DNA of 61,519 bases. Source: Candidatus Lachnoclostridium avicola. GTDB lineage: Bacteria > Bacillota > Clostridia > Lachnospirales > Lachnospiraceae. Positions 16,872-26,136 of this stretch are shown one piece after another; the stretch's first letter is position 1; every line of letters starts with the position of its first letter. The notes under the pieces were generated by a model that saw only the letters and a list, made by a program, of their open reading frames with translations, did not search any database and had not been told where the DNA came from. The stretch is from contig DXFM01000044.1 of assembly GCA_019114465.1 (NCBI GenBank), positions 1 through 61,519 on the forward strand, read 5' to 3'. A program made the position numbers and the translations under genes.

Positions 16872-17383
16872 AGATTCCGCAGGTAGTGAATCGGTACAAT
16901 CTGTACCGGAAAGGAACAAAGCTGGTGGGACTGACGGGAGAAGTGGAACTCCCTGCAGTAACAATGGTAACAGATACGCTGGAAGGCGCCGGAACCGGAG
17001 GAAATATGGATGTTCCGGTCATTGGGCTCACAGAAAACATGGATATTCAGATCCCGTTCATGAGCCTGACGAAGGATTTGTTTTCCTTGGCAAATCCGGG
17101 AGAAGCGGAGGATCTGACTCTTCGGGGTGCAATCCAGGGAACGGATCCGGCGACGGGAAAGATCTCTTACACATCCATAGCGATTTCTATGCGGGGAACT
17201 GTCAAGGAAATCACTCCTGGAACAGTGAAATCCGGCGGCCGGATGGAGTCCAGCGTGACCATGACCCTGAGCTACTATAAGATCGCTCTGGATGGAGAAA
17301 CAGTACTGGAGATCGACAAGTTAAATAACGTATTTGTGGTAAATGGAGACGACGTTCTGAAGGAAGTTCGGGATATGTGCTAG
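16868..17383 (+). CDS. Major tail tube protein
   Basis: 171 residues, GTG start overlapping the sheath stop. The beta-rich sequence with RYNLYRKGTKLVGLTGEVELP and a late YYKIALDGETVLEIDKLNN is the P2 FII-type tube pattern. It forms the inner tube through which DNA passes. Expected to be made in a fixed ratio with the sheath. Followed 10 bases later by the chaperone gene. Confidence 0.9.
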   Translation: MKIPQVVNRYNLYRKGTKLVGLTGEVELPAVTMVTDTLEGAGTGGNMDVPVIGLTENMDIQIPFMSLTKDLFSLANPGEAEDLTLRGAIQGTDPATGKISYTSIAISMRGTVKEITPGTVKSGGRMESSVTMTLSYYKIALDGETVLEIDKLNNVFVVNGDDVLKEVRDMC

Positions 17384-17393
17384 GAGGCGGCCA

Positions 17394-17705
17394 ATGAACA
17401 AGGAAGAGAAGGATTACCTGGATTATGAACTGGAAACACCGGTGACGTTTGAAAAGACGACCATTACCCGGGTAGATATGACGAAGCTCCGGGATATGAC
17501 ACTGGATGAGCTCTCAGAGGTATATGATGCCTATGAGGCAATGGGCGGGAACGGAAATGTGACGTTAGATGTGCCGCTTCCGTTTGCCAAACTGATTATG
17601 CAGCGGATTACCGGGTACCCGCTGGAAGTGCTGGGGAAACTGAGCGCCAGAGATGGAATCCGGCTGCGGGCAAGAATCTACCGTTTTTTCTATCTGTCAA
17701 AATAA
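17394..17705 (+). CDS. Tail assembly chaperone, zero-frame product (gpE-like)
   Basis: 103 residues, PF10109-like gpE pattern (PVTFEKTTITRVDMTKLRDMTLDEL...). It ends at TAA 17703-17705, fifteen bases after a slippery heptamer TTTTTTC (17684-17690). It binds the tape measure and tube during tail assembly and is made in excess over the frameshift form. GGAGG lies just upstream of the ATG. Confidence 0.85.
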   Translation: MNKEEKDYLDYELETPVTFEKTTITRVDMTKLRDMTLDELSEVYDAYEAMGGNGNVTLDVPLPFAKLIMQRITGYPLEVLGKLSARDGIRLRARIYRFFYLSK

Positions 17706-17893
17706 ACGGCATTTCTGACATTAAGAATGTGAGGAAGAACTGCATTTACGCGTCAAAGTACAGTAATACAGGGCTTCCTTTTTTCTATGGAATGAAATTA
17801 TCCAGACTTTGGACTGTAATTGAAGAAATGGCGGAGACGGCCGCAGAAGAAACCAGGAGAAGGAAGGAGGCAAGGAAAAAGCGTGGCAGGTAA
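17394..17893 (+). CDS. Tail assembly chaperone, -1 frameshift product (gpE+E')
   Basis: Codons TTT-TTC at 17685-17690, preceded by T, form the classic slip site T TTT TTC. A -1 shift moves reading to CTA at 17690 and then stays open to TAA at 17891-17893, with no stop in 68 codons. The fused product would be about 166 residues. The extension ends in a very basic helix (EETRRRKEARKKRGR), as expected for the E' part of P2-type chaperones, and its stop overlaps the tape measure start, the usual position. A TGTCA/TGACA stem (17695-17720) could help the slip. This is inferred from sequence; the ratio of the two products is unknown. Confidence 0.8.
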
Positions 17894-20800
17894 GAAAGGA
17901 AACTATGAGACAAGAATAAAGATTTCCGGGCAGCTGGACCGTTCTTTTCAGGGGGCGATTGACCAGGCTGACAGGGAATTGAGAAAACTCTACCGGGATG
18001 CCCAAAAACAGCAGGGATTTTTGGCCGGGGTGGATGGGCTGGACGCTTTTTCTGATAAAACCTTCCGACTGGTCGCAAAGGGAGCGTCGCTTGCGGCAGC
18101 GGGGATCGCCGGGATCGGGACTGCGTCGGTAGCTGCCGGCGTGAGCTTTGAGGAGCAGATGAGTTCGGTTCAGGCGATTTCCAACGCCTCTGCCGCTGAT
18201 ATGGAGCGGCTGAACGCACTTGCGCTGGAAATGGGGCGGAACACGCAGTTTTCTGCTACCGAAGCCGGAAAGGGCCTGGAATACATGGCCATGGCCGGAT
18301 GGAAGACGGATCAGATGATTGCCGGCCTTCCCTCTATCCTTAATCTGGCGGCGGCCAGTGGGGAAGATTTGGGTGAGGTTTCTGATATCGTAACCGACGC
18401 GCTGACGGCGTTTGGCTTGACCGCAGAAGATGCAGCCATGTTTTCCGATGTTTTGGCGGAGGCGTCCAACGCGTCTAATACGGATGTAGCTCTGATGGGA
18501 GAAACTTTCCAGTACGTGGCGCCGGTAGCCGGAGCCTTAAAATACAGTATTCAGGATGTTTCTATAGCCATCGGCCTGATGGCCAACTCCGGAATCAAGG
18601 GCAGTCAGGCCGGAACCGCGCTGAGAGCAACGCTTTCCCGACTGGTCAAGCCGACCAAAGAAGTCCGAAAAGCCATGAAGACGCTGGGGTTTTCTATGAC
18701 GGATTCGGAGGGAAATCTAAAGTCGTTCCGAACGATCATGCAGGATCTGCGGACGGGATTTTCCGGACTGAGTACAGCGGAACAGACCAGCGTGGCAGCA
18801 GCCCTGGCCGGTCAGGAGGCTATGTCCGGACTTCTGGCCATTGTCAATGCGTCGCAGTCTGATTTTGACAACCTGGCAGCAGCCATTGATAACTCCGCCG
18901 GTTCCGCAGAGAAAATGGCAGCGGTGCGCATTGACAATCTGGCCGGAGATTTTACCCTTTTGACCAGCGCGGCGGAAGGCGCCGGCATTGCTATTTATCA
19001 GACAATGGATGATGTCCTGCGGGAGGTTGTGCAGGGGGCTTCGGAACTGGTAAATGATTTCACAGAATCTGATTTTTTGGAAAACCTGGCGGAGGATATG
19101 CCGTCCATCCGCCGGGAGGCGAAACAGTTCGGAGCGGCGGTCGGAGATGCCATGGATCCTCTCCTGGATGCCGGCGGATGGTTTCTGGAACATCCGGATG
19201 TATTATCTGGAACAATTACGGGGATTGGTTCTGCCCTCTTGACCTTTAAGGCGGCAAAGGGAGCCACAACTGCAATTAAGATGCTGGGAACACTTTCCGG
19301 TATGACTGCGGCCTGGCCGGTGGCTGCCGCGGGACTTGCCATCGGAGGAATCGTGGGGATCGGAACCGCGATCCGGACGGCGGAGAGGGATGCGGCAAAG
19401 GCGAACCTGGCAGAACATTTTGGGGATATTACCTTATCTATCGAAGAGTTAAACGAGGCAGCCAGACACATCGTGAGCGGCGGTGGAAGCCTGTTTGATC
19501 AGCTGGACGCTTTCGGAGAGGCGGCAGACTCTTCCGATCAGCTGCGGGAATCCCTGGAAGAGGGATTGGAAGCGATCCGAAAATCCAACTGGAAATTATC
19601 TCTTGGAATCGCGTTTGATGAGAGCGACACGGAATCCTATGTGAGTTCCGTGGACAGCCTGGTGAAGAACGCCCAGGAATATATCACCAGCAGTGGATAT
19701 GAGGTTTCCCTCGCGGTCGGAATCGTATTTGGGGATGAAGGCGGGGAACTGGCGGAGAGCAGCGATGCATTTTACCAGTCTCTTTATGCTCAAATGCAGC
19801 CGCTTCAGGAAGGACTGCAGGAGGTCCTGAATGACATTACAGAAAATGGCTTGACCTTAGATAAACAGCAGATTGTAGATCAGTATCTGACGGATATTTC
19901 GGATATCACATCCATGATCACGGAGGCGGAGAATTCTGCCAAAATGCAGATGATCGGTGCGCAGTATGCCGGAGCGGATTTGCTGTCCGGAGACACGTTC
20001 CAGAACCTGCAGCAGTCGATCCAGGAGTATACGGACGAGGCAAATGCGGGGATTGATCAGGCGTACCAGAGAGTGTTGACGAACCTGAATGCGCAGCGGA
20101 TCGCCGGAGAGCAGGGAATGGAGGGCGGAATTTCCGCAGAAGAATTTGAAGCCGGAAAGAGCCAGGCGACGCAGGCATACTATGAGCAGCAGGCCCAGGT
20201 GATTACCAATGGGTATCAGATTATGGCGGACGCGATTATGTCCACCTATGGGGATGAGATTCAGCCGGCTCTGGATGCGGTCAATCAGCAGATTGCAGAA
20301 GGTCTTCCAGCCGTCATGGAAAACAGTACTACTGCGGCGGACTACGTCAATGGATTTGATAATCTCATTCGGAACGCACTCAGCGGAGTGGATCTTTCCA
20401 GTGAATCCAAGGATGCCATCCTCATGCTTTACCAGAATATGCTTCCCACCAGAGAAGACCTGGAGCAGCTGAGCCAGCAGATGAAAGCCAACGGTCTGTC
20501 CCCCAGTGACATGATTCAGGAGTCTTTAAGCGAGCTTTCCGGGATCGGGGCGGTAGCGGGAGACCAGGGCAGTATGGAATATATGGTCGGAAACATTCTG
20601 GGAGGAAATGAGGATTGGGCTCTTTTGGCAGAGACCGTGGAGCAGCAGACCGGAGCCGTTCCGGATGCAGTGATCGAGGGACTGCATTCTAAGGATGAAG
20701 AAGTTCAGAGCGAAGCGAGGAGATTAATTCAGCTGGTGGAAACCGAGTTTTCAGCAGGTATTGATGTGACTCTGCCGGTGGACATCACCACCGTGAGGAA

Positions 20801-21200
20801 CTATCGGAATGGAACCATACAGGGCGTGGAGCACCATGCGTCCGGCGGACTGATGAGCCGTCCGACCCTGTCATGGTTTGCAGAGGAAAGCCCGGAGATG
20901 GCAATCCCGATCGACGGATCTGCCAGATCCCGTTCTTTATGGGAGGAAACAGGAAGACTGTTAGGTGCCTATGAGGAAAATAATTACTCGAAAACATATG
21001 ACGCCATGGCACAGCACATTTCATCCACTTCTTCTGTGAGCGGCGCCATGTCTGGATCGGCTCCGGTCTATCAGCCGATTATGAATTTTTACGGAAGTGC
21101 CAGCAGGGAGGATGTAGAGGCAGTGACACAGGCCGGATTTGAACAGTTTCGGGAGTGGTATGAACGGCTGATGTACGAACAGGCCAGGACCGCATTTTAA
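17883..21200 (+). CDS. Tape measure protein
   Basis: 1105 residues. Residues about 75-280 are the PhageMin_Tail (TP901-type) core (GVSFEEQMSSVQAIS..., LNLAAASGEDL, GIKGSQAGTALRATLSR). A hydrophobic membrane-active stretch rich in Ala/Gly lies near 420-480. The C terminus has the GGLMSRPTLSWFAEESPEMAIPI block typical of myovirus tape measures. The length sets the tail length. GTG at 17883 follows AAGGAGG (17864-17870), 12 bases away; the frame is open from 17820 but that lies inside the chaperone extension. Confidence 0.92.
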   Translation: MAGKKGNYETRIKISGQLDRSFQGAIDQADRELRKLYRDAQKQQGFLAGVDGLDAFSDKTFRLVAKGASLAAAGIAGIGTASVAAGVSFEEQMSSVQAISNASAADMERLNALALEMGRNTQFSATEAGKGLEYMAMAGWKTDQMIAGLPSILNLAAASGEDLGEVSDIVTDALTAFGLTAEDAAMFSDVLAEASNASNTDVALMGETFQYVAPVAGALKYSIQDVSIAIGLMANSGIKGSQAGTALRATLSRLVKPTKEVRKAMKTLGFSMTDSEGNLKSFRTIMQDLRTGFSGLSTAEQTSVAAALAGQEAMSGLLAIVNASQSDFDNLAAAIDNSAGSAEKMAAVRIDNLAGDFTLLTSAAEGAGIAIYQTMDDVLREVVQGASELVNDFTESDFLENLAEDMPSIRREAKQFGAAVGDAMDPLLDAGGWFLEHPDVLSGTITGIGSALLTFKAAKGATTAIKMLGTLSGMTAAWPVAAAGLAIGGIVGIGTAIRTAERDAAKANLAEHFGDITLSIEELNEAARHIVSGGGSLFDQLDAFGEAADSSDQLRESLEEGLEAIRKSNWKLSLGIAFDESDTESYVSSVDSLVKNAQEYITSSGYEVSLAVGIVFGDEGGELAESSDAFYQSLYAQMQPLQEGLQEVLNDITENGLTLDKQQIVDQYLTDISDITSMITEAENSAKMQMIGAQYAGADLLSGDTFQNLQQSIQEYTDEANAGIDQAYQRVLTNLNAQRIAGEQGMEGGISAEEFEAGKSQATQAYYEQQAQVITNGYQIMADAIMSTYGDEIQPALDAVNQQIAEGLPAVMENSTTAADYVNGFDNLIRNALSGVDLSSESKDAILMLYQNMLPTREDLEQLSQQMKANGLSPSDMIQESLSELSGIGAVAGDQGSMEYMVGNILGGNEDWALLAETVEQQTGAVPDAVIEGLHSKDEEVQSEARRLIQLVETEFSAGIDVTLPVDITTVRNYRNGTIQGVEHHASGGLMSRPTLSWFAEESPEMAIPIDGSARSRSLWEETGRLLGAYEENNYSKTYDAMAQHISSTSSVSGAMSGSAPVYQPIMNFYGSASREDVEAVTQAGFEQFREWYERLMYEQARTAF

Positions 21201-21221
21201 ATGCGAAGAGGAGGAAGAACC

Positions 21222-21422
21222 GTGAAGGAATATCGGACCATTCAGGGGGATACCTGGGATTGGATTGCAAAAAAAGTGTACGGAAATGAAAAGCGCCTGG
21301 ATGTTTTAATGGAGAACAACCAGGATCTTCTGGACATTTTGATTTTTCCGGCCGGAGTTACTCTGCAGATCCCGGAGGAACTGCCGGAGAGTGCGGAAGA
21401 TGTCCCGGCATGGAGGAAATGA
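21222..21422 (+). CDS. LysM-like tail protein X
   Basis: 66 residues. The block EYRTIQGDTWDWIAKKVYGNEKR and the closing FPAGVTLQIP are LysM/gpX-type, a small domain that binds peptidoglycan or stiffens the tail tip. GAGGAGGAAGAAC precedes the GTG at 21222, so I use it rather than an ATG at 21201 that would lie before the ribosome site. P2-like order (tape, X, D) supports it. Confidence 0.82.
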   Translation: MKEYRTIQGDTWDWIAKKVYGNEKRLDVLMENNQDLLDILIFPAGVTLQIPEELPESAEDVPAWRK

Positions 21423-21426
21423 AAAA

Positions 21427-22641
21427 ATGGAACCGAGAAGTTTTGGAGTGCAGATTTTTTATAACCATGTGGAGGCAACGGAGGACATCAGTCCGTATCT
21501 GAATTCATTTACCTATACGGATCCCATCGACGAGTCCGATACGATCGCGATCAGCCTGCTGGATCGGGAAGGAACATGGGCGGCCGGTTGGATCCCCAAA
21601 AAGGAAGACCAGATAAAGCCTAATATCCTTTTAAGAAACTGGCTGGCAGACGGAGAACGCAGAACAATTATCTGCGGAGATTTTATGGTGGATGATTTCA
21701 GCTTTTCCGGTCCTCCGGATATGCTGACCATTAACGGGATCTCATCTCCTTTAAATACGGAGTTTAAGGAAACGTCCCGTTCACAAACCTGGAAGAATGT
21801 AACGCTCCGGCAGATTGGCGAGGAGATTGCCGCCCGGTATGGGATGTCCCTGTTTTATGAAGGAGAAGAGGTTCCGATTGAGAAAATGGAACAGAGCCGG
21901 CAGACAGACGCCGATTTTTTAAAAAAGCTGGCAGAAAAGTATGGATTTGCCCTGAAAACCTACTCCGGACGTCTCATTCTGTTTTCCTGGGAGGTTTATG
22001 AGAACCAGCCAGCCAAGAGTGTAATTCGGAAGCAGGATGTTCGGAGATGGAGCTATCACAGTTCTATGCTGGGCACTTATACCGGAGCGAAGGTCAGCTA
22101 TACTGTGCCAAAGACGAAGAAAACAGTGGAAGTAATGGTGGGAACGGAAGGACGGATCTACAACAGCACGGAGAAGGCGGACAGCCCTGCGGATGCGGAA
22201 CGAATCGGAAAGAATGCGATCCGAAACGCGAACCGAAAGGAGACAACGGTCACGCTCACGTTAAATCCAGTGGTGTTCTTAACGGTTTCAGACAATGTGG
22301 AGCTTCAGGGGTTTGGAAACCTGGACGGAAGATATCAGATTGGAAAGATCGTGCACCAGATTAGCCGGGGAGATTACAGCATCCAGATCAGTGGGTGGAG
22401 ACTGCCGGACGCAGAGGGCGGACAGGCAGAGCAGGATCCGGCAGCTTCCGGAGGTTATGAGGTACAGAGCGGGGATACGCTGTGGGACCTGGCAGTCCGA
22501 TTCTACGGGAGTGGAACAAAAGCTTCAGCTATTTATGAAGCGAACCGGGACGTGATTGAAGAAGAAGCGAAGAAAAGAGGGAAAGGCAGCTCTTCTTCCG
22601 GGTACTGGATTTTCCCCGGGATGAAGCTGACAATCCCATAG
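21427..22641 (+). CDS. Late control protein D-like baseplate hub with LysM
   Basis: 404 residues. The N-terminal two-thirds form the gpD/VgrG-like hub (FGVQIFYNHVEATEDISPYL...; RQTDADFLKKLAEKYGFALK). Residues about 350-404 are a LysM domain with YEVQSGDTLWDLAVRFYG and a closing PGMKLTIP. It forms the base of the cell-puncturing device, and the LysM may grip peptidoglycan. GGAGGA lies 9 bases before the ATG at 21427; the frame overlaps the previous gene upstream. Confidence 0.87.
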   Translation: MEPRSFGVQIFYNHVEATEDISPYLNSFTYTDPIDESDTIAISLLDREGTWAAGWIPKKEDQIKPNILLRNWLADGERRTIICGDFMVDDFSFSGPPDMLTINGISSPLNTEFKETSRSQTWKNVTLRQIGEEIAARYGMSLFYEGEEVPIEKMEQSRQTDADFLKKLAEKYGFALKTYSGRLILFSWEVYENQPAKSVIRKQDVRRWSYHSSMLGTYTGAKVSYTVPKTKKTVEVMVGTEGRIYNSTEKADSPADAERIGKNAIRNANRKETTVTLTLNPVVFLTVSDNVELQGFGNLDGRYQIGKIVHQISRGDYSIQISGWRLPDAEGGQAEQDPAASGGYEVQSGDTLWDLAVRFYGSGTKASAIYEANRDVIEEEAKKRGKGSSSSGYWIFPGMKLTIP

Positions 22642-22659
22642 AGGTAAGGAGGAGCGACG

Positions 22660-23085
22660 GTGGAAGACGTGATACGAATTGGATTTGTGTCCAGCAGGAA
22701 TCCGGATGCAGGAACTCTTCAGGTGACATACCAGGACCGGGACCGGATGGTGACCGGAGATCTTCCGGTCCTGGCGTTCGGAGGCGAATATACCCTGCCT
22801 CAGGTCAACGATATGGTGCTGGTCGCTCACTTAAGCAATGACTTAAGCTCCGGCGTTGTCCTGGGAAAATTCTGGAATGATACGGAACTGCCGGAAGGGA
22901 CGGAATGGTACAAACGGATCGCGGAAGACTTGTCCTTTCACAAGAAAGAGAGCATTCTGGAGATCCGGGTTCCGGATCTGAAAATCACCGGATCCGGCGG
23001 TGCGCTTTTATTCAGCGAGTTGCTGTCTAAGCTGAATGATCTGGAAAGACGCCTGCAGCATCTGGAAAGGAGTGATGGTGAATGA
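22660..23085 (+). CDS. Baseplate assembly protein V-like
   Basis: 141 residues. The OB-fold spike pattern (VRIGFVSSRNPDAGTLQVTYQD... VNDMVLVAHLSNDL) matches gpV/phage_base_V proteins. It would form the tail spike or join the hub. GTG start at 22660 with AAGGAGGAGCGAC upstream. Its C terminus is a short leucine-zipper-like coil (LLSKLNDLERRLQHLER), a trimerisation element. Stop overlaps the next gene (ATGA). Confidence 0.83.
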   Translation: MEDVIRIGFVSSRNPDAGTLQVTYQDRDRMVTGDLPVLAFGGEYTLPQVNDMVLVAHLSNDLSSGVVLGKFWNDTELPEGTEWYKRIAEDLSFHKKESILEIRVPDLKITGSGGALLFSELLSKLNDLERRLQHLERSDGE

Positions 23086-23477
23086 GGGTGGGAGCGCTTG
23101 GAAGTCGGCTGGTATTCCAGGTCAGCGACTGGAGAGTGCTGACCTTCCGAAATCTGAAACGGGAAGTCTCCGGGAACTGGAGCAGCATGGAGCGGATCGG
23201 CCAGAAACCACTCCCGTTTTTCCAGGGCGCCTCCCTTCAGACCATGACCATGGAGATCGTGCTGGATGCGTCTCTGGGGGTGCGGCCCAGAGGGATGCTA
23301 AATCAGATCGAACAGATGGTGGAGTCCGGGCAGGCGGAAATCCTGGTGATCGGACGGCAGAGAATCGGAAACGGTAGGTGGGTGATTACCAAGAGTTCGG
23401 AAGCGTGGGACGTGATTCAGAGGCGGGGAGAGCTTTACCGGGCCACGATGAGCCTGACCTTGCAGGAGTATTTTTGA
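23082..23477 (+). CDS. Phage P2 gpU-like tail protein
   Basis: 131 residues. The conserved LREVSGNWSSMERIGQKPLPFFQGASLQ segment (quoted in part as SGNWSSMERIG) and LQTMTMEIVLDAS are typical of P2 gpU family proteins, which are essential in tail completion. ATGA overlap with gpV. Followed 15 bases later by the gp25-like gene with AAAGGGGC as ribosome site. Confidence 0.85.
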   Translation: MRVGALGSRLVFQVSDWRVLTFRNLKREVSGNWSSMERIGQKPLPFFQGASLQTMTMEIVLDASLGVRPRGMLNQIEQMVESGQAEILVIGRQRIGNGRWVITKSSEAWDVIQRRGELYRATMSLTLQEYF

Positions 23478-23492
23478 AAGGGGCATTAAGGC

Positions 23493-23795
23493 ATGGAGAA
23501 TTATACAGCGGAAATGCTGACAGAAGGTGAGGAGAGCAGGGAGATTCTTCGCTGCCTGACCATGCTTCTGGGGATCCGCGCCGGCACGCAGCCGGCAGAT
23601 CGGGAATTGGGAATTTCCTGGGAATGCCTGGATCAGACGCCGGATACGGCAGAGGCACTCTTTTTAGTAGAACTGGAGGATAAGGTGGAACGGTATGAAC
23701 CGCGCGCGGAGGTGGCGGATGTAACCATGGAATTCCAGGCAGACGGAACCATGATTCCGCATATCCGGTTCCGGAGAAAGGAGGAGACGGAATGA
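23493..23795 (+). CDS. Baseplate wedge gpW/gp25-like protein
   Basis: 100 residues. The C-terminal LELEDKVERYEPRAEVADVTM and the earlier ILRCLTMLLGIRAGTQPADRELG are the gp25/lysozyme-like wedge pattern (PF04965) that joins the baseplate to the sheath start. ATGA overlap with the gpJ gene. Confidence 0.85.
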   Translation: MENYTAEMLTEGEESREILRCLTMLLGIRAGTQPADRELGISWECLDQTPDTAEALFLVELEDKVERYEPRAEVADVTMEFQADGTMIPHIRFRRKEETE

Positions 23796-24943
23796 GAGGT
23801 GAATTGGATTCTTATCCGGATGTTAGTTTTATTGATGGGTTGATGTTTGATCAGTTTCTGGATGAAATGGTGCAGAATTATGAAAAAAAATACCAGGAAC
23901 TGACCGGAAAAGAGGTAAAACTTGCGCCGGCGCAACCGGAACGCCTGATCCTTTATGCTGCGGCCGTGATGCTGTATCAGGGGTTGCAGTGCGTGGATCG
24001 GGGCGGAAAGAACGGACTGTTAAAGTATAGCAAAGGGGAATATCTGGATAATCTGGCAGCTTTTAAGCGTACCAGCCGGAATCCGGCGTCAGCAGCCAGA
24101 ACGATTTTGAAGTTTACTCTCTCGAAAAAACAGGATTTTAACGTGGTAATTCCGGCGGGTACCAGGGCAGCAGTTGATGATCTCTTTTTTGCGACAACGG
24201 AGGAAATGACCATTGAAGCAGGACAGGAGATGGTGGAGGTCCCGGCAGTATGTCTGACGGACGGAGAGATCGGAAATGGTTATGGACCCGGGAGAATCAC
24301 GACACTGGTGGATCCGATTAATTATGTGCAGAGGATGGAAAACACGACAGAGACATCCGGCGGGGCAGATGAAGAAACTGACGATGCTTTGGCAGAAAGG
24401 ATTTATCTGGCTCCGTCTGGATATTCCACGGCCGGCCCGGAGGATGCTTATCGTTATTGGATGCAGTCATACAGCGCAGCTGTGAAGGATTGTTTTATTA
24501 CGTCGGAAAATCCTGGTGAGGTAGATATTTATGTAATGCTTCAGGACGGCCAGATTCCCGATTCCGGGCAGTTAAAAGAGATGCAGGATTATTTGGAAGA
24601 AGGCAGCCGAAAACCATTGACGGATAAAGTCGTAGTAAAGGCGCCGGCTGTGAAGGAATATGAGATTGATGTCACCTATTACATCGAGGATTCTAATCGG
24701 GGAAACGAAACTGTGATTCAGAAACAGGTAGAGGAAGCCTGTGAAAGGTATCAGGAGTGGCAGGGGGAAGTTATCGGGAGAGATTTAAATCCTTCCCAGC
24801 TCACATATTTGCTTGTGGCGGCAGGCGCCAGTTATGTAGTGGTTCGCAGTCCTGTCTGGACGGAAATTACAGATGCGAGTATTTCTAAGGCAACTGCTGT
24901 GAATCTGGAATATGGAGGACTGAAAGATGCGAGAACTGTATGA
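23792..24943 (+). CDS. Baseplate J-like protein
   Basis: 383 residues. The first half has the wedge pattern (VSFIDGLMFDQFLDEMVQNYEKKY... NPASAARTILKFTLSK), then GGADEETDDALAERI and the C-terminal VVRSP block typical of gpJ (PF04865). It forms the outer rim of the baseplate with gpI and gp25. The stop overlaps the gpI start by 17 bases. Confidence 0.92.
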   Translation: MRGELDSYPDVSFIDGLMFDQFLDEMVQNYEKKYQELTGKEVKLAPAQPERLILYAAAVMLYQGLQCVDRGGKNGLLKYSKGEYLDNLAAFKRTSRNPASAARTILKFTLSKKQDFNVVIPAGTRAAVDDLFFATTEEMTIEAGQEMVEVPAVCLTDGEIGNGYGPGRITTLVDPINYVQRMENTTETSGGADEETDDALAERIYLAPSGYSTAGPEDAYRYWMQSYSAAVKDCFITSENPGEVDIYVMLQDGQIPDSGQLKEMQDYLEEGSRKPLTDKVVVKAPAVKEYEIDVTYYIEDSNRGNETVIQKQVEEACERYQEWQGEVIGRDLNPSQLTYLLVAAGASYVVVRSPVWTEITDASISKATAVNLEYGGLKDARTV

Positions 24944-25724
24944 GGGAGCGCCATACGAACTGATGCCGGAAGTTCTCCGAACGCCGGAGAATGAGGCGAT
25001 CAGTTATGCAGTATCGGAAGGACTGAAGAAGCTTCTGAATTATACGAAAGCAATTTCTTTATACGGCGATATTAGTCAGGTTTCTGATGAGATCCTGGAC
25101 GCGATGGCAGCAGAGCTGCGTACACAGTACTATGATTCCGGTGCGAACCGGACTGTCCGGGAGGAGATGGTAAAGCAAACCTTAGGATGGTATATGCGCG
25201 GCGGAACTAATGCTACTTTAGCGGAGTATCTGGCGACTCTGTATGGCGGAGGGCAGGTCGAAGAATGGTTTGACTATGATGGTGATCCTTATTATTTCAA
25301 GGCAGTGGTAAATATAGCCGAAGACACGGTGATTCCGGTAGGGAGCACCAGAGAAATTATCCAGAAAATTAATGGATATAAAAATGTAAGGTCTTGGCTG
25401 GAAGTATTGGAATTTCGGATATATTTTAAGATCCTGGTTTCGGTTAAAAGTAGAACGGGAATTCGCATTTTTATGGAATTTTACCCACGCCAGAATCTGG
25501 TTCCATTGCGGCTGGACGGTACCTGGAAACTGAACAGCTCACAAAAACTGAATGGTTACAAGTCAGACAGCCAGGTGGATTTTTACCCGATGGGGGTTGG
25601 TGTGATCCAGAAAGTAGCAGCAGAATTGAGTGCGGATGCCGGGATTTATATCCCACGGCCCATGGACGGAAGCCGGAAGCTGGACGGAACCTGGAAATTA
25701 AACGGAAGCCGGGAGGCACTGTGA
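24927..25724 (+). CDS. Phage tail protein I
   Basis: 265 residues. LYEGAPYELMPEVLRTPENEAISYAVS and the Trp-Tyr-Met-Arg-Gly-Gly-Thr-Asn block are the P2 gpI pattern. The C-terminal part carries three short repeats of the type LDGTWKLNxSxKLNG, which may connect to the fibre proteins that follow. It overlaps the gpJ gene. The repeats deserve note as a fibre-attachment segment; that is inference. Confidence 0.85.
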   Translation: MRELYEGAPYELMPEVLRTPENEAISYAVSEGLKKLLNYTKAISLYGDISQVSDEILDAMAAELRTQYYDSGANRTVREEMVKQTLGWYMRGGTNATLAEYLATLYGGGQVEEWFDYDGDPYYFKAVVNIAEDTVIPVGSTREIIQKINGYKNVRSWLEVLEFRIYFKILVSVKSRTGIRIFMEFYPRQNLVPLRLDGTWKLNSSQKLNGYKSDSQVDFYPMGVGVIQKVAAELSADAGIYIPRPMDGSRKLDGTWKLNGSREAL

Positions 25725-25737
25725 GAGGAGGACTTAT

Positions 25738-26124
25738 ATGGCAACAGGAATGATTACAGAGACGGAGCGGAGAAAGATCTGTAAGGCCCACGCGGGTGAT
25801 GGAACACTCCCGAAGATTGCAAAGATCGCCTGGGGAGACGGCGGCGTGGACGACGACGGCCAGCCGAAAGCCGTGACCGGAAAAGAGGTCGGGCTATACA
25901 ACGAGCTCTTAAAAAAGGATGTAGAATCCCATTACTATCCCAATGAGGAGGAGACAACCTGCAGGTATGCCGGGACCATCGAGATCGGAGAACTGACCGG
26001 AAAGAACATATCTGAGATGGGGCTTTTCGACGAAGAGGGCGATCTGGCAGCCTATAAGACATTTCTTCCGAAGGGGAAGGATGCGGACGTGCCTATGGAG
26101 TTCAATATGGACGAGGTATTTTAA
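25738..26124 (+). CDS. Tail-collar fibre protein
   Basis: 128 residues. The start MATGMITETERRKICKAHAGDGTLPKIA and the central YYPNEEETTCRYAGTIE match phage tail-collar domain proteins, which join the fibre to the baseplate. GAGAGGAGGACTTAT precedes the ATG. It belongs to the fibre cassette 25.7-28.7 kb, where variation with host range is expected. Confidence 0.8.
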   Translation: MATGMITETERRKICKAHAGDGTLPKIAKIAWGDGGVDDDGQPKAVTGKEVGLYNELLKKDVESHYYPNEEETTCRYAGTIEIGELTGKNISEMGLFDEEGDLAAYKTFLPKGKDADVPMEFNMDEVF

Positions 26125-26136
26125 GGAGGTGTGAAG

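Noticed and set aside
17779..17785. Second TTTTTTC slip site within the chaperone extension
   Set aside because: A further -1 shift there reaches a stop after twelve codons, so it is probably chance.
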